Counted from the first letter of the stretch, positions 10,392 to 18,792 are shown. The stretch is 37,500 bases of DNA from Campylobacterales bacterium (GCA_027084135.1 JALWLO010000111.1:1-37500); one strand, 5' to 3'. Notes: generated from the sequence alone by a model not told the origin. Numbers and translations: made by a program.

Positions 10392-11654
10392 CTAACTCTC
10401 CTCTTTTGTGCTAAGATGCTTCTTCATAAATTCACCTAAACCCTCAAATGTAGAGTAGTGATTTGACTCTTTTTTGACCTCATTTTGCTCTTTTAGCATC
10501 TTTTTTAAGAGATCATCTCTCTGCTTGAGCCGCTTATCGATCCCCTCGATCGCTTCAACAATATTAAAAAGACCTATTTTAAGATCATCTTCTCTCTTTT
10601 GAAAATCATGAACTATCTCTTTTAAATGATGAAAGTTCTCACTATTCTCGTAGGACTCTTTTTGTTGTAGTTGTTGTAAACTATCAAGTGCTTGAGCAAC
10701 TTTATAGTGAAATAGCGTTTGATCTTTGTGACTCTTTGTCAACTCTTCAAAACTTTTGGCAACACTTTGAAATGTCTCTTTGGTAGCGTTCGTATCCGCT
10801 TCTATCTTATTGACGATCTTCTCCAATTTTGTCTCTATCACTTGATGTTGCGTGGCAAAGTTTGCTATTTGAGAAGAGAGCTCAGATAGATGCTCTAAAA
10901 AGAGATCTAGCATCGTCGGGCTTGATCTAACGCTATCACTAACTGTACTCACTTCACTAAGACTCTCTTCGACGATACGAGATTGGAGCCAGTTTTCTAC
11001 ACCCAAAAGAAGTGAAGCTTGTGATTTATTTAGGATATATCCCATAATCCCCAATAATACTGCGGAGATCACACCAAAGAGTGAAGATCCAAAACCGACC
11101 GCCATGCTAGAGAGAGGTTTTGAGAAACCTGCCATGATCTTACCGATATCGACACTATTTCCCGCCAAAGAACTGACGATATTTCCCATAGAGGAGATAG
11201 AGCCTAAAAGACCGGCGAATGTTCCCAAAAGTCCTATCATCAAAACAGTACCGGTAAAGAAGTTGTTATATTTATTTTGATTTGCGTATGTCTCTTCCAA
11301 CCAAGCCAAGATATCATCTGCCTCTTGCCTTGTAAAATAGAGCATCTGTTTCTTCGCTCTATCCTCAATCTTACGAGCTATGGTAGAGGGAAAGATCTTC
11401 TCGATTCCTTGAAGATAGAATGAGATATCCCCCTTTTTATACATAATCACACCAAAAGTACCTGCAACCATCGTCAAATCTTTCGCCGCTTTGAGCAGCA
11501 TAAATGTACCGATTGCCAATATCGATACGATGGCGATATTGAAGGTAAGCGTTGACATAAAATAGAGCTTGAAAGTCTCTAAATTGGTAATGGCTATAAA
11601 GTAAACAAAGAGCCATAGTACAAAATAGGCTTTAAATATCTTTAATCTCTTCAT
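10392..11654 (-). CDS. MotA/TolQ/ExbB-like proton channel protein with long coiled-coil tail
   Basis: 420 residues from the ATG at 11654, preceded by AAGGTGG at 7 bases; a TTG two codons earlier is less likely. Two membrane segments near the N-terminus (about 8-28 and 34-55) are followed by a cytoplasmic loop, then the characteristic MotA/ExbB pair (about 130-155, with GLLGTFAGLLGS, and 183-210). Residues 225-420 form a long cytoplasmic, largely coiled-coil tail, far longer than in ExbB or TolQ and reminiscent in shape of SiiB or ZorA. The gene sits between the Cache-like membrane protein (12 bases upstream) and the MotB-like gene (2 bases downstream), so all should be co-transcribed with the adhesin. 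Likely role: proton-driven energy coupling to the secretion or surface-retention apparatus. No ZorC/D/E-type partner is present, so a Zorya defence system is not supported. Confidence 0.83.
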   Translation of the reverse strand: MKRLKIFKAYFVLWLFVYFIAITNLETFKLYFMSTLTFNIAIVSILAIGTFMLLKAAKDLTMVAGTFGVIMYKKGDISFYLQGIEKIFPSTIARKIEDRAKKQMLYFTRQEADDILAWLEETYANQNKYNNFFTGTVLMIGLLGTFAGLLGSISSMGNIVSSLAGNSVDIGKIMAGFSKPLSSMAVGFGSSLFGVISAVLLGIMGYILNKSQASLLLGVENWLQSRIVEESLSEVSTVSDSVRSSPTMLDLFLEHLSELSSQIANFATQHQVIETKLEKIVNKIEADTNATKETFQSVAKSFEELTKSHKDQTLFHYKVAQALDSLQQLQQKESYENSENFHHLKEIVHDFQKREDDLKIGLFNIVEAIEGIDKRLKQRDDLLKKMLKEQNEVKKESNHYSTFEGLGEFMKKHLSTKEES

Positions 11655-11666
11655 CCCCAAACCACC

Positions 11667-12581
11667 TTAAAATAGAAACAATATCATCGATACAATCAAA
11701 CCTAATGCAACGAGTGTTACCGAATTTACCAAGTTTTTTACAAGATTGACAAAGCTGTTATTATCTTTGATCTTTTCCGCTATAACGGCAAAGCCCGCTA
11801 GATCACCGTTATAGTCATAAACTTTTTGATAAACGATAAAGTAGTGAGCATTTTTCATATAACCGTTCTCTTCAAGCTTTCCGTTGAACTTGATAAAGTT
11901 GAGTGTGCCTATAAAATTACTATTATATTTTGTCGAGTCGATAAAAAAATGGTCAAAATAGCTCTGAAAATGCTTCTTTTTATAGTCTCTATCGATCTTA
12001 TTGATACTATTTTCACTGATAAAGAAGGCAAACTCTTTTCCCTCTCGCTTATAATCCTCAACAAGTTGAGCAATATCTTTTTTCACATCTACCTCTATAA
12101 TCGTCCCATTTTTATCCGCCATCGGTACTAATGCTCTAAAAAAGGCTCCCTTTTTTAGTACTACAATCCCTACTTTTTTTTCAGCCTTTTTTCTCTCAAC
12201 AAGTCCCAGCGATATCGCTTTCGTTTTATATTCGGTGTTGAGTTTATCTTGCACAAGAGCAAGTTTTTGGGAAATCTTTATAGATGCGTTTTCATCACTT
12301 TCAAAGAGGGCATTTCCTATCCCCTCATCTTTGCTAAGAACGATTCCGATACTATTGACACAACTGTTTTGCACTATGATCTTATTTTTAAACTCTGCGA
12401 TATATTGTGCTTTTTGATTTTCATAAGTCTTTTTTGCTACATCACTCACTAAAAAATTTACAAAGTAGAGTGAGACAAATATGCCGATAAGGGAGATTGT
12501 AGTTAAAAATGTGAACCATAAACCCTTATTACGTTTGAGCTTCTCTACCATTGAACCAAACCATTTTATAAAACTAAACAT
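11667..12581 (-). CDS. membrane-anchored extracytoplasmic Cache-like sensor without output domain
   Basis: 304 residues, first gene of the minus-strand adhesin operon, start preceded by GAAGG. Membrane helix at about 20-45, an extracytoplasmic region of about 230 residues, then a second helix at about 282-304 that ends the protein. The middle region has the look of a double-Cache domain as found in chemoreceptors and histidine kinases (long N-terminal helix, then segments such as GAFFRALVPMADKNG and DYNGDLAGFAVIAEKI). Unlike a receptor it stops right after the second helix, with no HAMP, kinase, methyl-accepting or GGDEF domain. It may signal sideways to the neighbouring MotA/MotB-like channel, or act as a periplasmic ligand-responsive part of the secretion complex. 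The Cache assignment is from pattern recognition and needs a profile search; topology is clear. Confidence 0.65.
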   Translation of the reverse strand: MFSFIKWFGSMVEKLKRNKGLWFTFLTTISLIGIFVSLYFVNFLVSDVAKKTYENQKAQYIAEFKNKIIVQNSCVNSIGIVLSKDEGIGNALFESDENASIKISQKLALVQDKLNTEYKTKAISLGLVERKKAEKKVGIVVLKKGAFFRALVPMADKNGTIIEVDVKKDIAQLVEDYKREGKEFAFFISENSINKIDRDYKKKHFQSYFDHFFIDSTKYNSNFIGTLNFIKFNGKLEENGYMKNAHYFIVYQKVYDYNGDLAGFAVIAEKIKDNNSFVNLVKNLVNSVTLVALGLIVSMILFLF

Positions 12582-12616
12582 CCTTCAAAACACTCCATTT
12601 TTTATAAAAACATTGA

Positions 12617-12682
12617 AGCCAAAATTTGCATTAGCCGATACATCATCTGCATTGATGTACCTTTTAACACAAAATTTTGGTT
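12617..12682 (-). repeat. dispersed palindromic repeat, copy A (leader of the Cache-like gene)
   Basis: Ends are near-inverted (GCCAAAATTTGCATTAG and, on the other strand, ACCAAAATTTTGTGTTAA), and the core ACATCATCTGCATTGATG contains a small hairpin. It is the mirror image of copy B, sharing an 18-base identical core. It ends about 35 bases before the start codon at 12581. Small size, terminal inverted repeats and dispersed copies suggest a MITE-like or REP-like element. Confidence 0.7.
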
Positions 12683-12745
12683 AAAACTTTCAACACTATC
12701 GTCAATCTATGAAAAATCTTTAATTAAATCCGTTATCTCTATCTG

Positions 12746-12773
12746 ATTCTCACCGCGATATTCTCACCGCGAT
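12746..12773. repeat. 14-bp perfect tandem duplication
   Basis: The unit ATTCTCACCGCGAT occurs twice back to back at the centre of the divergent control region. Its GC-rich ACCGCG core stands out from AT-rich surroundings, so it may be a pair of operator half-sites. Function is not known. Confidence 0.55.
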
Positions 12774-12843
12774 AGAAAAATTTACTCGATCCACTAAATA
12801 ATTATTTTAATGTGTCGATATAAAAATGAAAGAATTTAAATTT

Positions 12844-12912
12844 AACCCAAACATTGCATTAAAAGGTGCATCAATGCAGATGATGTGTCGCTAATGTAAA
12901 TTTTGGGTTTAA
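12844..12912 (+). repeat. dispersed palindromic repeat, copy B (leader of the TolC-like gene)
   Basis: Begins AACCCAAACATTGCATTA and ends TAATGTAAATTTTGGGTT, with the core CATCAATGCAGATGATGT. It stops 9 bases before the ATG at 12922, so it occupies the translation-initiation leader. Inverted relative to copy A but in the same orientation relative to its downstream gene. Confidence 0.7.
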
Positions 12913-12921
12913 GGGTTTTCA

Positions 12922-14613
12922 ATGGGAAAATTTTTACTCATATGGATCATTGCTTTTGGCTTTACAACAGATCTATTTGCACTCTATGGACTAAAGAGAT
13001 ATCAGCTAGTACTAGGCGAGTTTAAAAATAGAAATAACGCTCAAAAATGTATGTATAAATTTAGTGATACCGATGCCCACATAGTAAAATACAAAAATAG
13101 ATACCGTGTAATTATTGGAAATATATATGGTTTAGAAGAGGCAAAGGGAGTTCTTCAAAAAATAAGAAAAAGAGAAAAAGATGCCTACTTATTGCCTCAA
13201 AATCAAAATAATAAAAGCTCAATGAAAATTGACAACTCCTCCAAAAAGTATCAAACTAAGTCAAACATCAAAAATGTACAAAAGAATAAGAAGAAAAAAG
13301 TTACAAAAACACTTCGCACGAAACAAAAAGTAGCATATACCCAGATAGCTAGTACTAACGTAGAAGAGAGATTTAGTAAGCATAACCAAAATGAGGGTCT
13401 ACACCTATCGGATGCCATCAAACTGGCACTTCAAAACTCCTATAAAGTGATGGTTGCAAAAGAGAGAGTTGAACAGGCGAAAGAGAAAGTAAAACAGAAG
13501 CTTGCGGCTTTTTACCCTAAAATAGATCTCTATGCAAACGGCGGAGGGAGCTATCTCAAACCCTACCAAAAACCCGAAGTAAAGTTTTGGAGATCGGATG
13601 AGTCACTCATCGTCACTCAAAACATATATAGTGGCGGAAGAGATAGCAACCTCGTCAAACAGGAGAGAGAAAATCTAAAAGTAGCGATAGCGAAGTACAG
13701 AGATAAGGTGGAAGAGGAGAGTCAAAAGGTGATAGAGGCTTACCTCTCTCTACTCTATGAAAAAAAGGCTATCGACAAAGCCAGAGAGAATATGAAGTCT
13801 TTGCAAAAGATCTTAAAAATCGTCAAAATCAAAACAAAAAACGGTGCCGCAACCAAAGGGGATCTCAACTATATCAAGAGTCAAGTGGACAACGCAAAGG
13901 CTGCCCTTGTGAAGGTAAAGTCGAAGTACCAAAACGCGATCTCATATTATGAATATTTTGTCGGTAAACTCGATAGCTCAAAGATGCCGATAGATGAGAA
14001 CTTCGATATCAAACTAGATAGAGAGGAGCAAGTTTTGGAGAGTGCCTATCAATATAATGCAAAAATTGAGGCGGCAAAGTCTAAACTCAAAGCAAATGAG
14101 TATGCGCTCAAGGCGCAAAAAGGAAAGTTTCGTCCAAAACTCGACTTTACGATCACAGGCAAAGATAAACAGAGCGGTTACCTCTCTGAACCTCAAGAGG
14201 ATAGAGCGACTGCGATGCTAAACCTTAGCTACAACCTCTATAACGGGGGGAAAGATAGGGCAAAAATGTTGGAGATAAAGAGTAAGAGTAGAGAGTTAAA
14301 ATATAATCTGATAGATATCCAAAAGGGCTTATTGCACAATATAGAGCAACTCTATGAAAATGTCCTATCTACAAAAGATACGCTCAAACATACCATCGAT
14401 GAAGTAGAGTCGAATCGAAAGGTTGTCACATCATACTGGAGCGCATTTAAATATGGAAATCAAGACTTGCAAGCGCTCATCTTAGCACAACGATCGCTCA
14501 ATAGATCCCAACTCGATGCGATCAAACAGGAGCAAGCCTACATCAACAGTTACTTTAAACTCCTAAAAGAGACCGGCGAACTCCTTAAGTTTGTGGGTAT
14601 TGAGTCATTTTAA
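12922..14613 (+). CDS. TolC-family outer-membrane efflux protein with N-terminal SPOR-like domain
   Basis: 563 residues with a signal peptide (about 1-20). Residues 22-95 resemble a SPOR domain: YQLVLGEFKNRNNAQKC, then the paired YRVIIGNIYGLEEAKGVLQKI. A lysine-rich linker follows (95-150), then a TolC/OEP region (about 160-555) with LSDAIKLALQNSYKVMVAKE and the repeated tyrosine/gly segments NIYSGG and NLYNGG that mark the two OEP halves. It should form the outer-membrane channel of the type I system exporting the divergent giant adhesin, as SiiC, LapE or AggA do. SPOR domains bind denuded peptidoglycan, so the added domain may anchor or position the channel in the wall. The gene overlaps the convergent gmhB by 9 bases. 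Confidence 0.87.
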   Translation: MGKFLLIWIIAFGFTTDLFALYGLKRYQLVLGEFKNRNNAQKCMYKFSDTDAHIVKYKNRYRVIIGNIYGLEEAKGVLQKIRKREKDAYLLPQNQNNKSSMKIDNSSKKYQTKSNIKNVQKNKKKKVTKTLRTKQKVAYTQIASTNVEERFSKHNQNEGLHLSDAIKLALQNSYKVMVAKERVEQAKEKVKQKLAAFYPKIDLYANGGGSYLKPYQKPEVKFWRSDESLIVTQNIYSGGRDSNLVKQERENLKVAIAKYRDKVEEESQKVIEAYLSLLYEKKAIDKARENMKSLQKILKIVKIKTKNGAATKGDLNYIKSQVDNAKAALVKVKSKYQNAISYYEYFVGKLDSSKMPIDENFDIKLDREEQVLESAYQYNAKIEAAKSKLKANEYALKAQKGKFRPKLDFTITGKDKQSGYLSEPQEDRATAMLNLSYNLYNGGKDRAKMLEIKSKSRELKYNLIDIQKGLLHNIEQLYENVLSTKDTLKHTIDEVESNRKVVTSYWSAFKYGNQDLQALILAQRSLNRSQLDAIKQEQAYINSYFKLLKETGELLKFVGIESF

Positions 14614-15105
14614 CTCTTTTAATCTATTAAACCAACTATTATCATATCTGCTTTCCGTAAAGAGCCACCTCTTCTGAATCCCTGCCCCCTTGGCAGCCTC
14701 CATATCACTCTCTTTATCTCCTATCATGATAGAGTTTTCAAGATCGATATCAAACGCCTCTGCCGCCTCTAAAAGCATACCGCTGCTCGGCTTCCTGCAC
14801 GCACAACGCTCTTCCGGAGAGTGGGGACAAAAATAGACCTTTGCTATCGCTATCCCCTCCTCTTCCAATCTTCGAAGCATATACTCCGTAAGCCTCTTAA
14901 AATCCTCCAAACGATAATACCCTCGCCCAATGCCGGATTGATTTGTAACGATAATAAGTAGGAGATTTTGGCGCATTGCCTCTCTTAGAAACTCAAAAAC
15001 CCCCTCAATAAACTCAAAATCCTCGATCTTGGAGACATACCCTTTGTCGATGTTGATCACACCGTCTCGATCGAGAAAGAGGGCTCTATTTTTGTGAGAG
15101 TTCAT
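14605..15105 (-). CDS. gmhB: D-glycero-D-manno-heptose-1,7-bisphosphate 7-phosphatase (HAD family)
   Basis: 166 residues, about 20 short of E. coli GmhB but typical for the compact form. The HAD nucleophile motif FLDRDGVIN (Asp12, Asp14) is followed by VTNQSGIGRGYY and the zinc loop FCPHSPEERCACRKP (Cys93, His95, Cys101, Cys103), which separates GmhB from other HADs. The last HAD motif is MIGDKESDMEAAKGAG. It removes the 7-phosphate of heptose bisphosphate in the cytoplasm, supplying ADP-heptose for the LPS or LOS inner core. Histidinol-phosphatase HisB-N is the near relative, but the position outside his genes favours GmhB. The start overlaps the upstream TPR gene by 20 bases. Confidence 0.9.
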   Translation of the reverse strand: MNSHKNRALFLDRDGVINIDKGYVSKIEDFEFIEGVFEFLREAMRQNLLLIIVTNQSGIGRGYYRLEDFKRLTEYMLRRLEEEGIAIAKVYFCPHSPEERCACRKPSSGMLLEAAEAFDIDLENSIMIGDKESDMEAAKGAGIQKRWLFTESRYDNSWFNRLKELK

Positions 15106-15829
15106 AGGCTAGATCTTTGGAGATAAATGACCTCTCCTCTTTTGTCTTAAACTTTGGATGCTCATATTTGAGGATATAGTCAGCTAGCATCAAGTGTGCC
15201 AACCCCTCCTTCTTATCCCCTATCTCATTTTTGAGCAATTTCCCGTAGTAGTAATTTGCATAGAAGTTGTAGATATCCCTTTTGAGTACCTCTTGAAAGA
15301 GAGAGATCGACTTTTTGATGAGATTTTGATTGCCGTAACAGAGTGCCAAAAGGATCATCGTGTCGGTATCGTCTCGACTGATCTTTAAACTCTCTTCATA
15401 GGCATTTGCCGCTTCGGTAAAGATACCCATATCAAAGTAGGTATCTCCAAGCTCTCTCCAGAGTTTTGGATCTCTATTTTTTTGCGCAAGCTCTTTGAGT
15501 TGTGAAACCCTAAGTGCTAGATCCAAAATCTTTGCCAATTTGGATCTTTTAACCACACTTGGCTCAAGCTTATAGGCTTTTGCAAGCAGATCAAAACCGT
15601 CAGCTACTCTACTATCTCGAAGATAGAGGGAAGCTAGTTTCAAGAGACATGCAACATCGTTTGGATTGTTTTTGAGTTCGATTTCAATCTCTTTTTCACT
15701 CTCTTTGATCCGGGTATCTTTGACAAAGTGGTTTTGAGCGCAGATATCAGGAGAGGCGTAGGCGTTTGATTGTTGTAGACCTAAAATCAAAGAGATAAGT
15801 GTTAGAAATGAACCCCTACTTTTCAACAA
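15086..15829 (-). CDS. secreted TPR-repeat protein
   Basis: 247 residues with an unusual TTG start (a second TTG follows directly); AAGG lies 8 bases upstream and no in-frame ATG is near. A signal peptide (about 1-25, ending near SNAYA) indicates a periplasmic product. The remainder is helical with tetratricopeptide units at about 43-110 (PNDVACLLKLASLYLRDSRV) and 117-200 (PKLWRELGDTYFDMGIFTEAANAYEESLKI). TPRs usually scaffold protein contacts; no partner is indicated. It is transcribed with gmhB, whose start lies inside this gene's 3' end, so translational coupling is probable. Precise function unknown. Confidence 0.8.
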   Translation of the reverse strand: MLKSRGSFLTLISLILGLQQSNAYASPDICAQNHFVKDTRIKESEKEIEIELKNNPNDVACLLKLASLYLRDSRVADGFDLLAKAYKLEPSVVKRSKLAKILDLALRVSQLKELAQKNRDPKLWRELGDTYFDMGIFTEAANAYEESLKISRDDTDTMILLALCYGNQNLIKKSISLFQEVLKRDIYNFYANYYYGKLLKNEIGDKKEGLAHLMLADYILKYEHPKFKTKEERSFISKDLAYELSQK

Positions 15830-15892
15830 GCCCTCTGCCTTTATAAACTTTTCTTGTAAGTAAAATTTTTCTCACAAAATTTGTATAACTCT

Positions 15893-15921
15893 ATTATATA
15901 AAAGCATAATTAAAGTTGATT
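15893..15921 (-). promoter_or_regulatory. probable promoter of the TPR-gmhB operon
   Basis: On the minus strand a perfect TATAAT (complement of 15893-15898) lies about 64 bases upstream of the TTG start, preceded by AT-rich DNA without a good TTGACA. A strong -10 with weak -35 is usual for sigma-70 promoters of Campylobacterota. Confidence 0.4.
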
Positions 15922-15994
15922 ATTCTATATTTTTAATTTTTGAAAATTAAGCAAAAACAAAGCTCGATGTTAGGATGTAGGATTTGGGGATTGT

Positions 15995-16169
15995 TTAACC
16001 CAAATTTTGCATTAAAAGGTGCTTCAGAAGAGTTGATGCTCTGAGTGCAAGGATTTTGAAGGAAAACGCAGGCGCATACGCAAGTTATGCGTCGAAGCTT
16101 TATTTCGATTGCCCATGCCGCCGATGATCAATGCAGATGATGTACCGGTTAGTGCAAAAGTTGGGTTTA
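15995..16169. repeat. dispersed palindromic repeat, copy C, expanded by an internal segment
   Basis: Has the same ends as copies A and B: AACCCAAATTTTGCATTA on the left and TAGTGCAAAAGTTGGGTT on the right, and the core ATCAATGCAGATGATGTAC near the right end. About 100 extra bases lie in the middle, including a hairpin-forming CGCATACGCAAGTTATGCG. The right end overlaps the ccoS stop codon. Together with AT-rich DNA from 15830 to 15994 it fills the 337-base gap between the TPR gene and ccoS. Confidence 0.65.
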
Positions 16170-16394
16170 GTCGGGCGGTCGATACTCCTTCTTTCGCTTT
16201 TTCGCCTCTTCCCTTCTTTTTTCCAGTATTACAGCATCTTTGAGATCATCTTCGCTATCTCTCAAAGCGCCACCCAAAAATCTCTCTCTATCATTAAATT
16301 GACCGCTTTTGAGTCCCCAAAGTAGTGCGGCAAGTCCAAGTAATCCCAAAAAGGTAGAGATACCTATCATCATCGTCAGTACATTTGAACTCAT
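16167..16394 (-). CDS. ccoS: cbb3-type cytochrome oxidase assembly protein CcoS
   Basis: 75 residues, one N-terminal membrane helix (about 7-27, ISTFLGLLGLAALLWGLKSGQF) followed by a charged tail with FNDRERFLGGALRDSEDD. The WxxxxGQF..D segment after the helix is the CcoS hallmark. CcoS is a small inner-membrane protein needed to insert cofactors into cbb3 cytochrome c oxidase, the high-affinity oxidase of microaerophiles. ATG overlaps the ccoI stop as ATGA, so the two are translationally coupled. Confidence 0.9.
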   Translation of the reverse strand: MSSNVLTMMIGISTFLGLLGLAALLWGLKSGQFNDRERFLGGALRDSEDDLKDAVILEKRREEAKKRKKEYRPPD

Positions 16395-18775
16395 AACTTA
16401 ACCCTTTTTATCCTCACACTATTTCCTATCACAAGTAGTGAACTCAGCGACATCGATAGAGCCGCAACAAGCGGTATGACATATCCCGACACAGCAAGTG
16501 GAATCGTAATAGCATTATACATAAATGAGAGTAAAAGGTTCTCTTTGATGGTAGTGAATGTTTTTTTACTGATTTTGTAAGCATTTAATAAAGATTGTAA
16601 ATTATCATCCAGTAGTACTACATCACTTACATCGATGGAGACTTCCGCACCGCTTCCCATTGCGATGGCAATATCACTCTTGGAGAGGGCTAATGCGTCA
16701 TTGATACCGTCTCCGGCCATGATCACTATTTTACCCTCTTTGTGGTAGCTATCTACGATATCAGCCTTATCTTGCGGCAGTAGTGAAGCTTTGTAGTTGT
16801 CTATACCGACACTGCGTGCTACCTTTTTTGCGACTTTCTCATTATCTCCCGTCAGCATCACCACTTCAAATCCCTCTTTTTGAAACGCCTCGACAACCTC
16901 CTTGGCACCCTCTTTGATCTCATCACTCAACAATAGTGTTGCAACAATCTCATCATCGATACTAAAGATAAATCTAGAGTGTGCCAGATCCTTATCCTCC
17001 AACTCTAACGGATGATCATCAAAGAGAGCCGCACTTCCGCCTAAGAGCTTCGTACCGTTATAGGTGGCGCTCAATCCCTTCGCCTCTATCTGTCGTAGAT
17101 CACTTAAAGGAAGCTCCTCCATCTCTCCCAAATAGTTTTTGATACCGACACTGACGGGGTGTTTTGAGCTTAGTACTAGTGAATATAAGAGTCTCTCATC
17201 AAACGCTTTTAACTTTTGATACGCTACCACTTCGGGTTTTCCTTTCGTAAGCGTTCCCGTCTTATCCAGAAGTAGTACATTTGCCTTTGCCATACTCTCC
17301 AAATAGGATGCCTCTTTAAAGAGTATTCCCCTCTTTTGCGCCTCATGCAAACCGATCAAAGTAGCCATAGGCGTCGCAAGCCCGAGCGCACAAGGACACG
17401 CTATCACTATCACGCTGATAGCCACGATCAACGCTCTCTCAAATCCCGCTCCGCTATATAACCACCAGATGAAGGTTATGAGTGCGATAGAGAGTATCGC
17501 CACCGAAAAGTAGCCTGAAACCTCATTTGCGACTCTTTCGATCTTTGGCTTTTTGGTAAGAGACTCTTCCAGCAGTGAGAGGATACTTGCAAGTGTTGAG
17601 TCATCCGATGTTTTTGTCGCTCTATACCTGATCACACTATCTAGACTGATAGAGCCGCTTATGATCTCATCACCATTGCTTTTATAGATCGGTTTTGACT
17701 CGCCGGTTAAGCTCGACTCATCAAAGTTTCCCTCACCAAAAATGACTTCACCGTCTATCGCTACCCTCTCTCCGGGCTTAACCTCTATAACATCACCGAC
17801 ATCTACCTGCTCTACCTCTACTAAGGCTTTTTCGCCGTTTCTTACTACCGTCACTTCTGTCGGCATCGTTGAAGTGACGGCATCAAGGGTATCAACCGCC
17901 TTTTTCTTGCTTAGTACCTCCAGATATTTTCCGACAAAAACAAAGGTGATGATCATCACAACCGAGTCAAAATAGGTCTCACCGCTTCTTGTGATCAGCG
18001 CATAAATAGAGTAGAGATAGGCTAAACTCGCTCCAACCGCTACCAAAAAATCCATATTGATAAATCTATTTTTAAGCCCGTAATAGGCGCCTCTAAAATA
18101 AACCCATCCGGTGTAAAAGAGGGTGATCGTTGCCAAAAAGAGCTCGGCTACTTGGAGTATCATCTTTTTATCATCTTCGATACCGCTGAAGTAGCCGCTA
18201 TACTGAGCGATCGCAAGCCACATCACATTCATCGTGGCAAAGACTCCTACCAAAAGTCTCATATAGTAGTCAAGTCTCGTTTTATTTGCCCTCTCCTCTT
18301 GAAGAGAAGCGTCGTACGGATAGGCGTTATAGCCGATAGAGCGGATTTTGAGGATGATATCGGATAGTTTGATCACTTCAGGATCCCAAACAATCTTAGC
18401 CTTATGGGTCGTATAATTGATATCCGCTTCGATGATCCCTTCCGTTTTGTGAAGTATCTTCTCATTGAGCCACACACAAGCCGAGCAGTGGATACCCTCT
18501 ATGATGAGTGAGATTTCATAAAAACCGTCATCACGCTCTTTGATATAGCGCTTCTTAAAACCCTCCAGATCAAATTTCTCGATATCATCGGTTGAGATAT
18601 TTGCCGGATGGAGTTTGACATCCTTTGTCTTTGCATAAAAGTCATCAAGCCCCTCACTTGAGAGGAGATGATAGACCCCTTGACACCCCTTACAGCAGAA
18701 CTGATTTTCACCATCTTTTATCATCACCTCTGCATCAAACTCAAGATGGCAGTGATCACACGCAACTTTACTCAA
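16391..18775 (-). CDS. ccoI: copper-exporting P1B-type ATPase for cbb3 oxidase maturation
   Basis: 794 residues; TTG start with AAAGG upstream (the nearby ATG is out of frame and soon stops). Order: N-terminal cysteine cluster (CDHC at 6-9, CCKGC at 27-31) typical of FixI/CcoI, a heavy-metal-associated domain with GIHCSAC (Cys97, Cys100), eight membrane segments with the CPC motif at about 458-460, the actuator TGES loop, the phosphorylation motif DKTGTLT near 503, SSKHPV in the nucleotide domain, and GDGINDALAL near 688. CcoI moves Cu(I) across the inner membrane towards the CuB site of cbb3 oxidase. The linked ccoS supports this over a detoxification CopA. It follows the DUF255 gene by 57 bases on the same strand. 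Confidence 0.93.
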   Translation of the reverse strand: MSKVACDHCHLEFDAEVMIKDGENQFCCKGCQGVYHLLSSEGLDDFYAKTKDVKLHPANISTDDIEKFDLEGFKKRYIKERDDGFYEISLIIEGIHCSACVWLNEKILHKTEGIIEADINYTTHKAKIVWDPEVIKLSDIILKIRSIGYNAYPYDASLQEERANKTRLDYYMRLLVGVFATMNVMWLAIAQYSGYFSGIEDDKKMILQVAELFLATITLFYTGWVYFRGAYYGLKNRFINMDFLVAVGASLAYLYSIYALITRSGETYFDSVVMIITFVFVGKYLEVLSKKKAVDTLDAVTSTMPTEVTVVRNGEKALVEVEQVDVGDVIEVKPGERVAIDGEVIFGEGNFDESSLTGESKPIYKSNGDEIISGSISLDSVIRYRATKTSDDSTLASILSLLEESLTKKPKIERVANEVSGYFSVAILSIALITFIWWLYSGAGFERALIVAISVIVIACPCALGLATPMATLIGLHEAQKRGILFKEASYLESMAKANVLLLDKTGTLTKGKPEVVAYQKLKAFDERLLYSLVLSSKHPVSVGIKNYLGEMEELPLSDLRQIEAKGLSATYNGTKLLGGSAALFDDHPLELEDKDLAHSRFIFSIDDEIVATLLLSDEIKEGAKEVVEAFQKEGFEVVMLTGDNEKVAKKVARSVGIDNYKASLLPQDKADIVDSYHKEGKIVIMAGDGINDALALSKSDIAIAMGSGAEVSIDVSDVVLLDDNLQSLLNAYKISKKTFTTIKENLLLSFMYNAITIPLAVSGYVIPLVAALSMSLSSLLVIGNSVRIKRVKL

Positions 18776-18792
18776 AATAAACCTTTATCCAT

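Larger units (their letters stand above)
12582..12921. promoter_or_regulatory. divergent control region between adhesin operon and tolC-like gene
   Basis: 340 bases without a gene. It carries two inverted copies of a ~70-bp repeat, one in each 5' leader, separated by about 160 AT-rich bases, plus a 14-bp tandem duplication. A TATAAAAAT box around 12822 could be the -10 element for the TolC-like gene; no convincing -35 was seen. The symmetry suggests that both divergent transcripts begin inside the spacer and carry the same repeat in their untranslated leaders. Confidence 0.5.

Noticed and set aside
10392-11660. Zorya-type defence (ZorA/ZorB) for the MotA/MotB-like pair
   Set aside because: No ZorC, ZorD or ZorE gene is nearby and the pair directly precedes a giant RTX adhesin, so a Sii-like role fits better.
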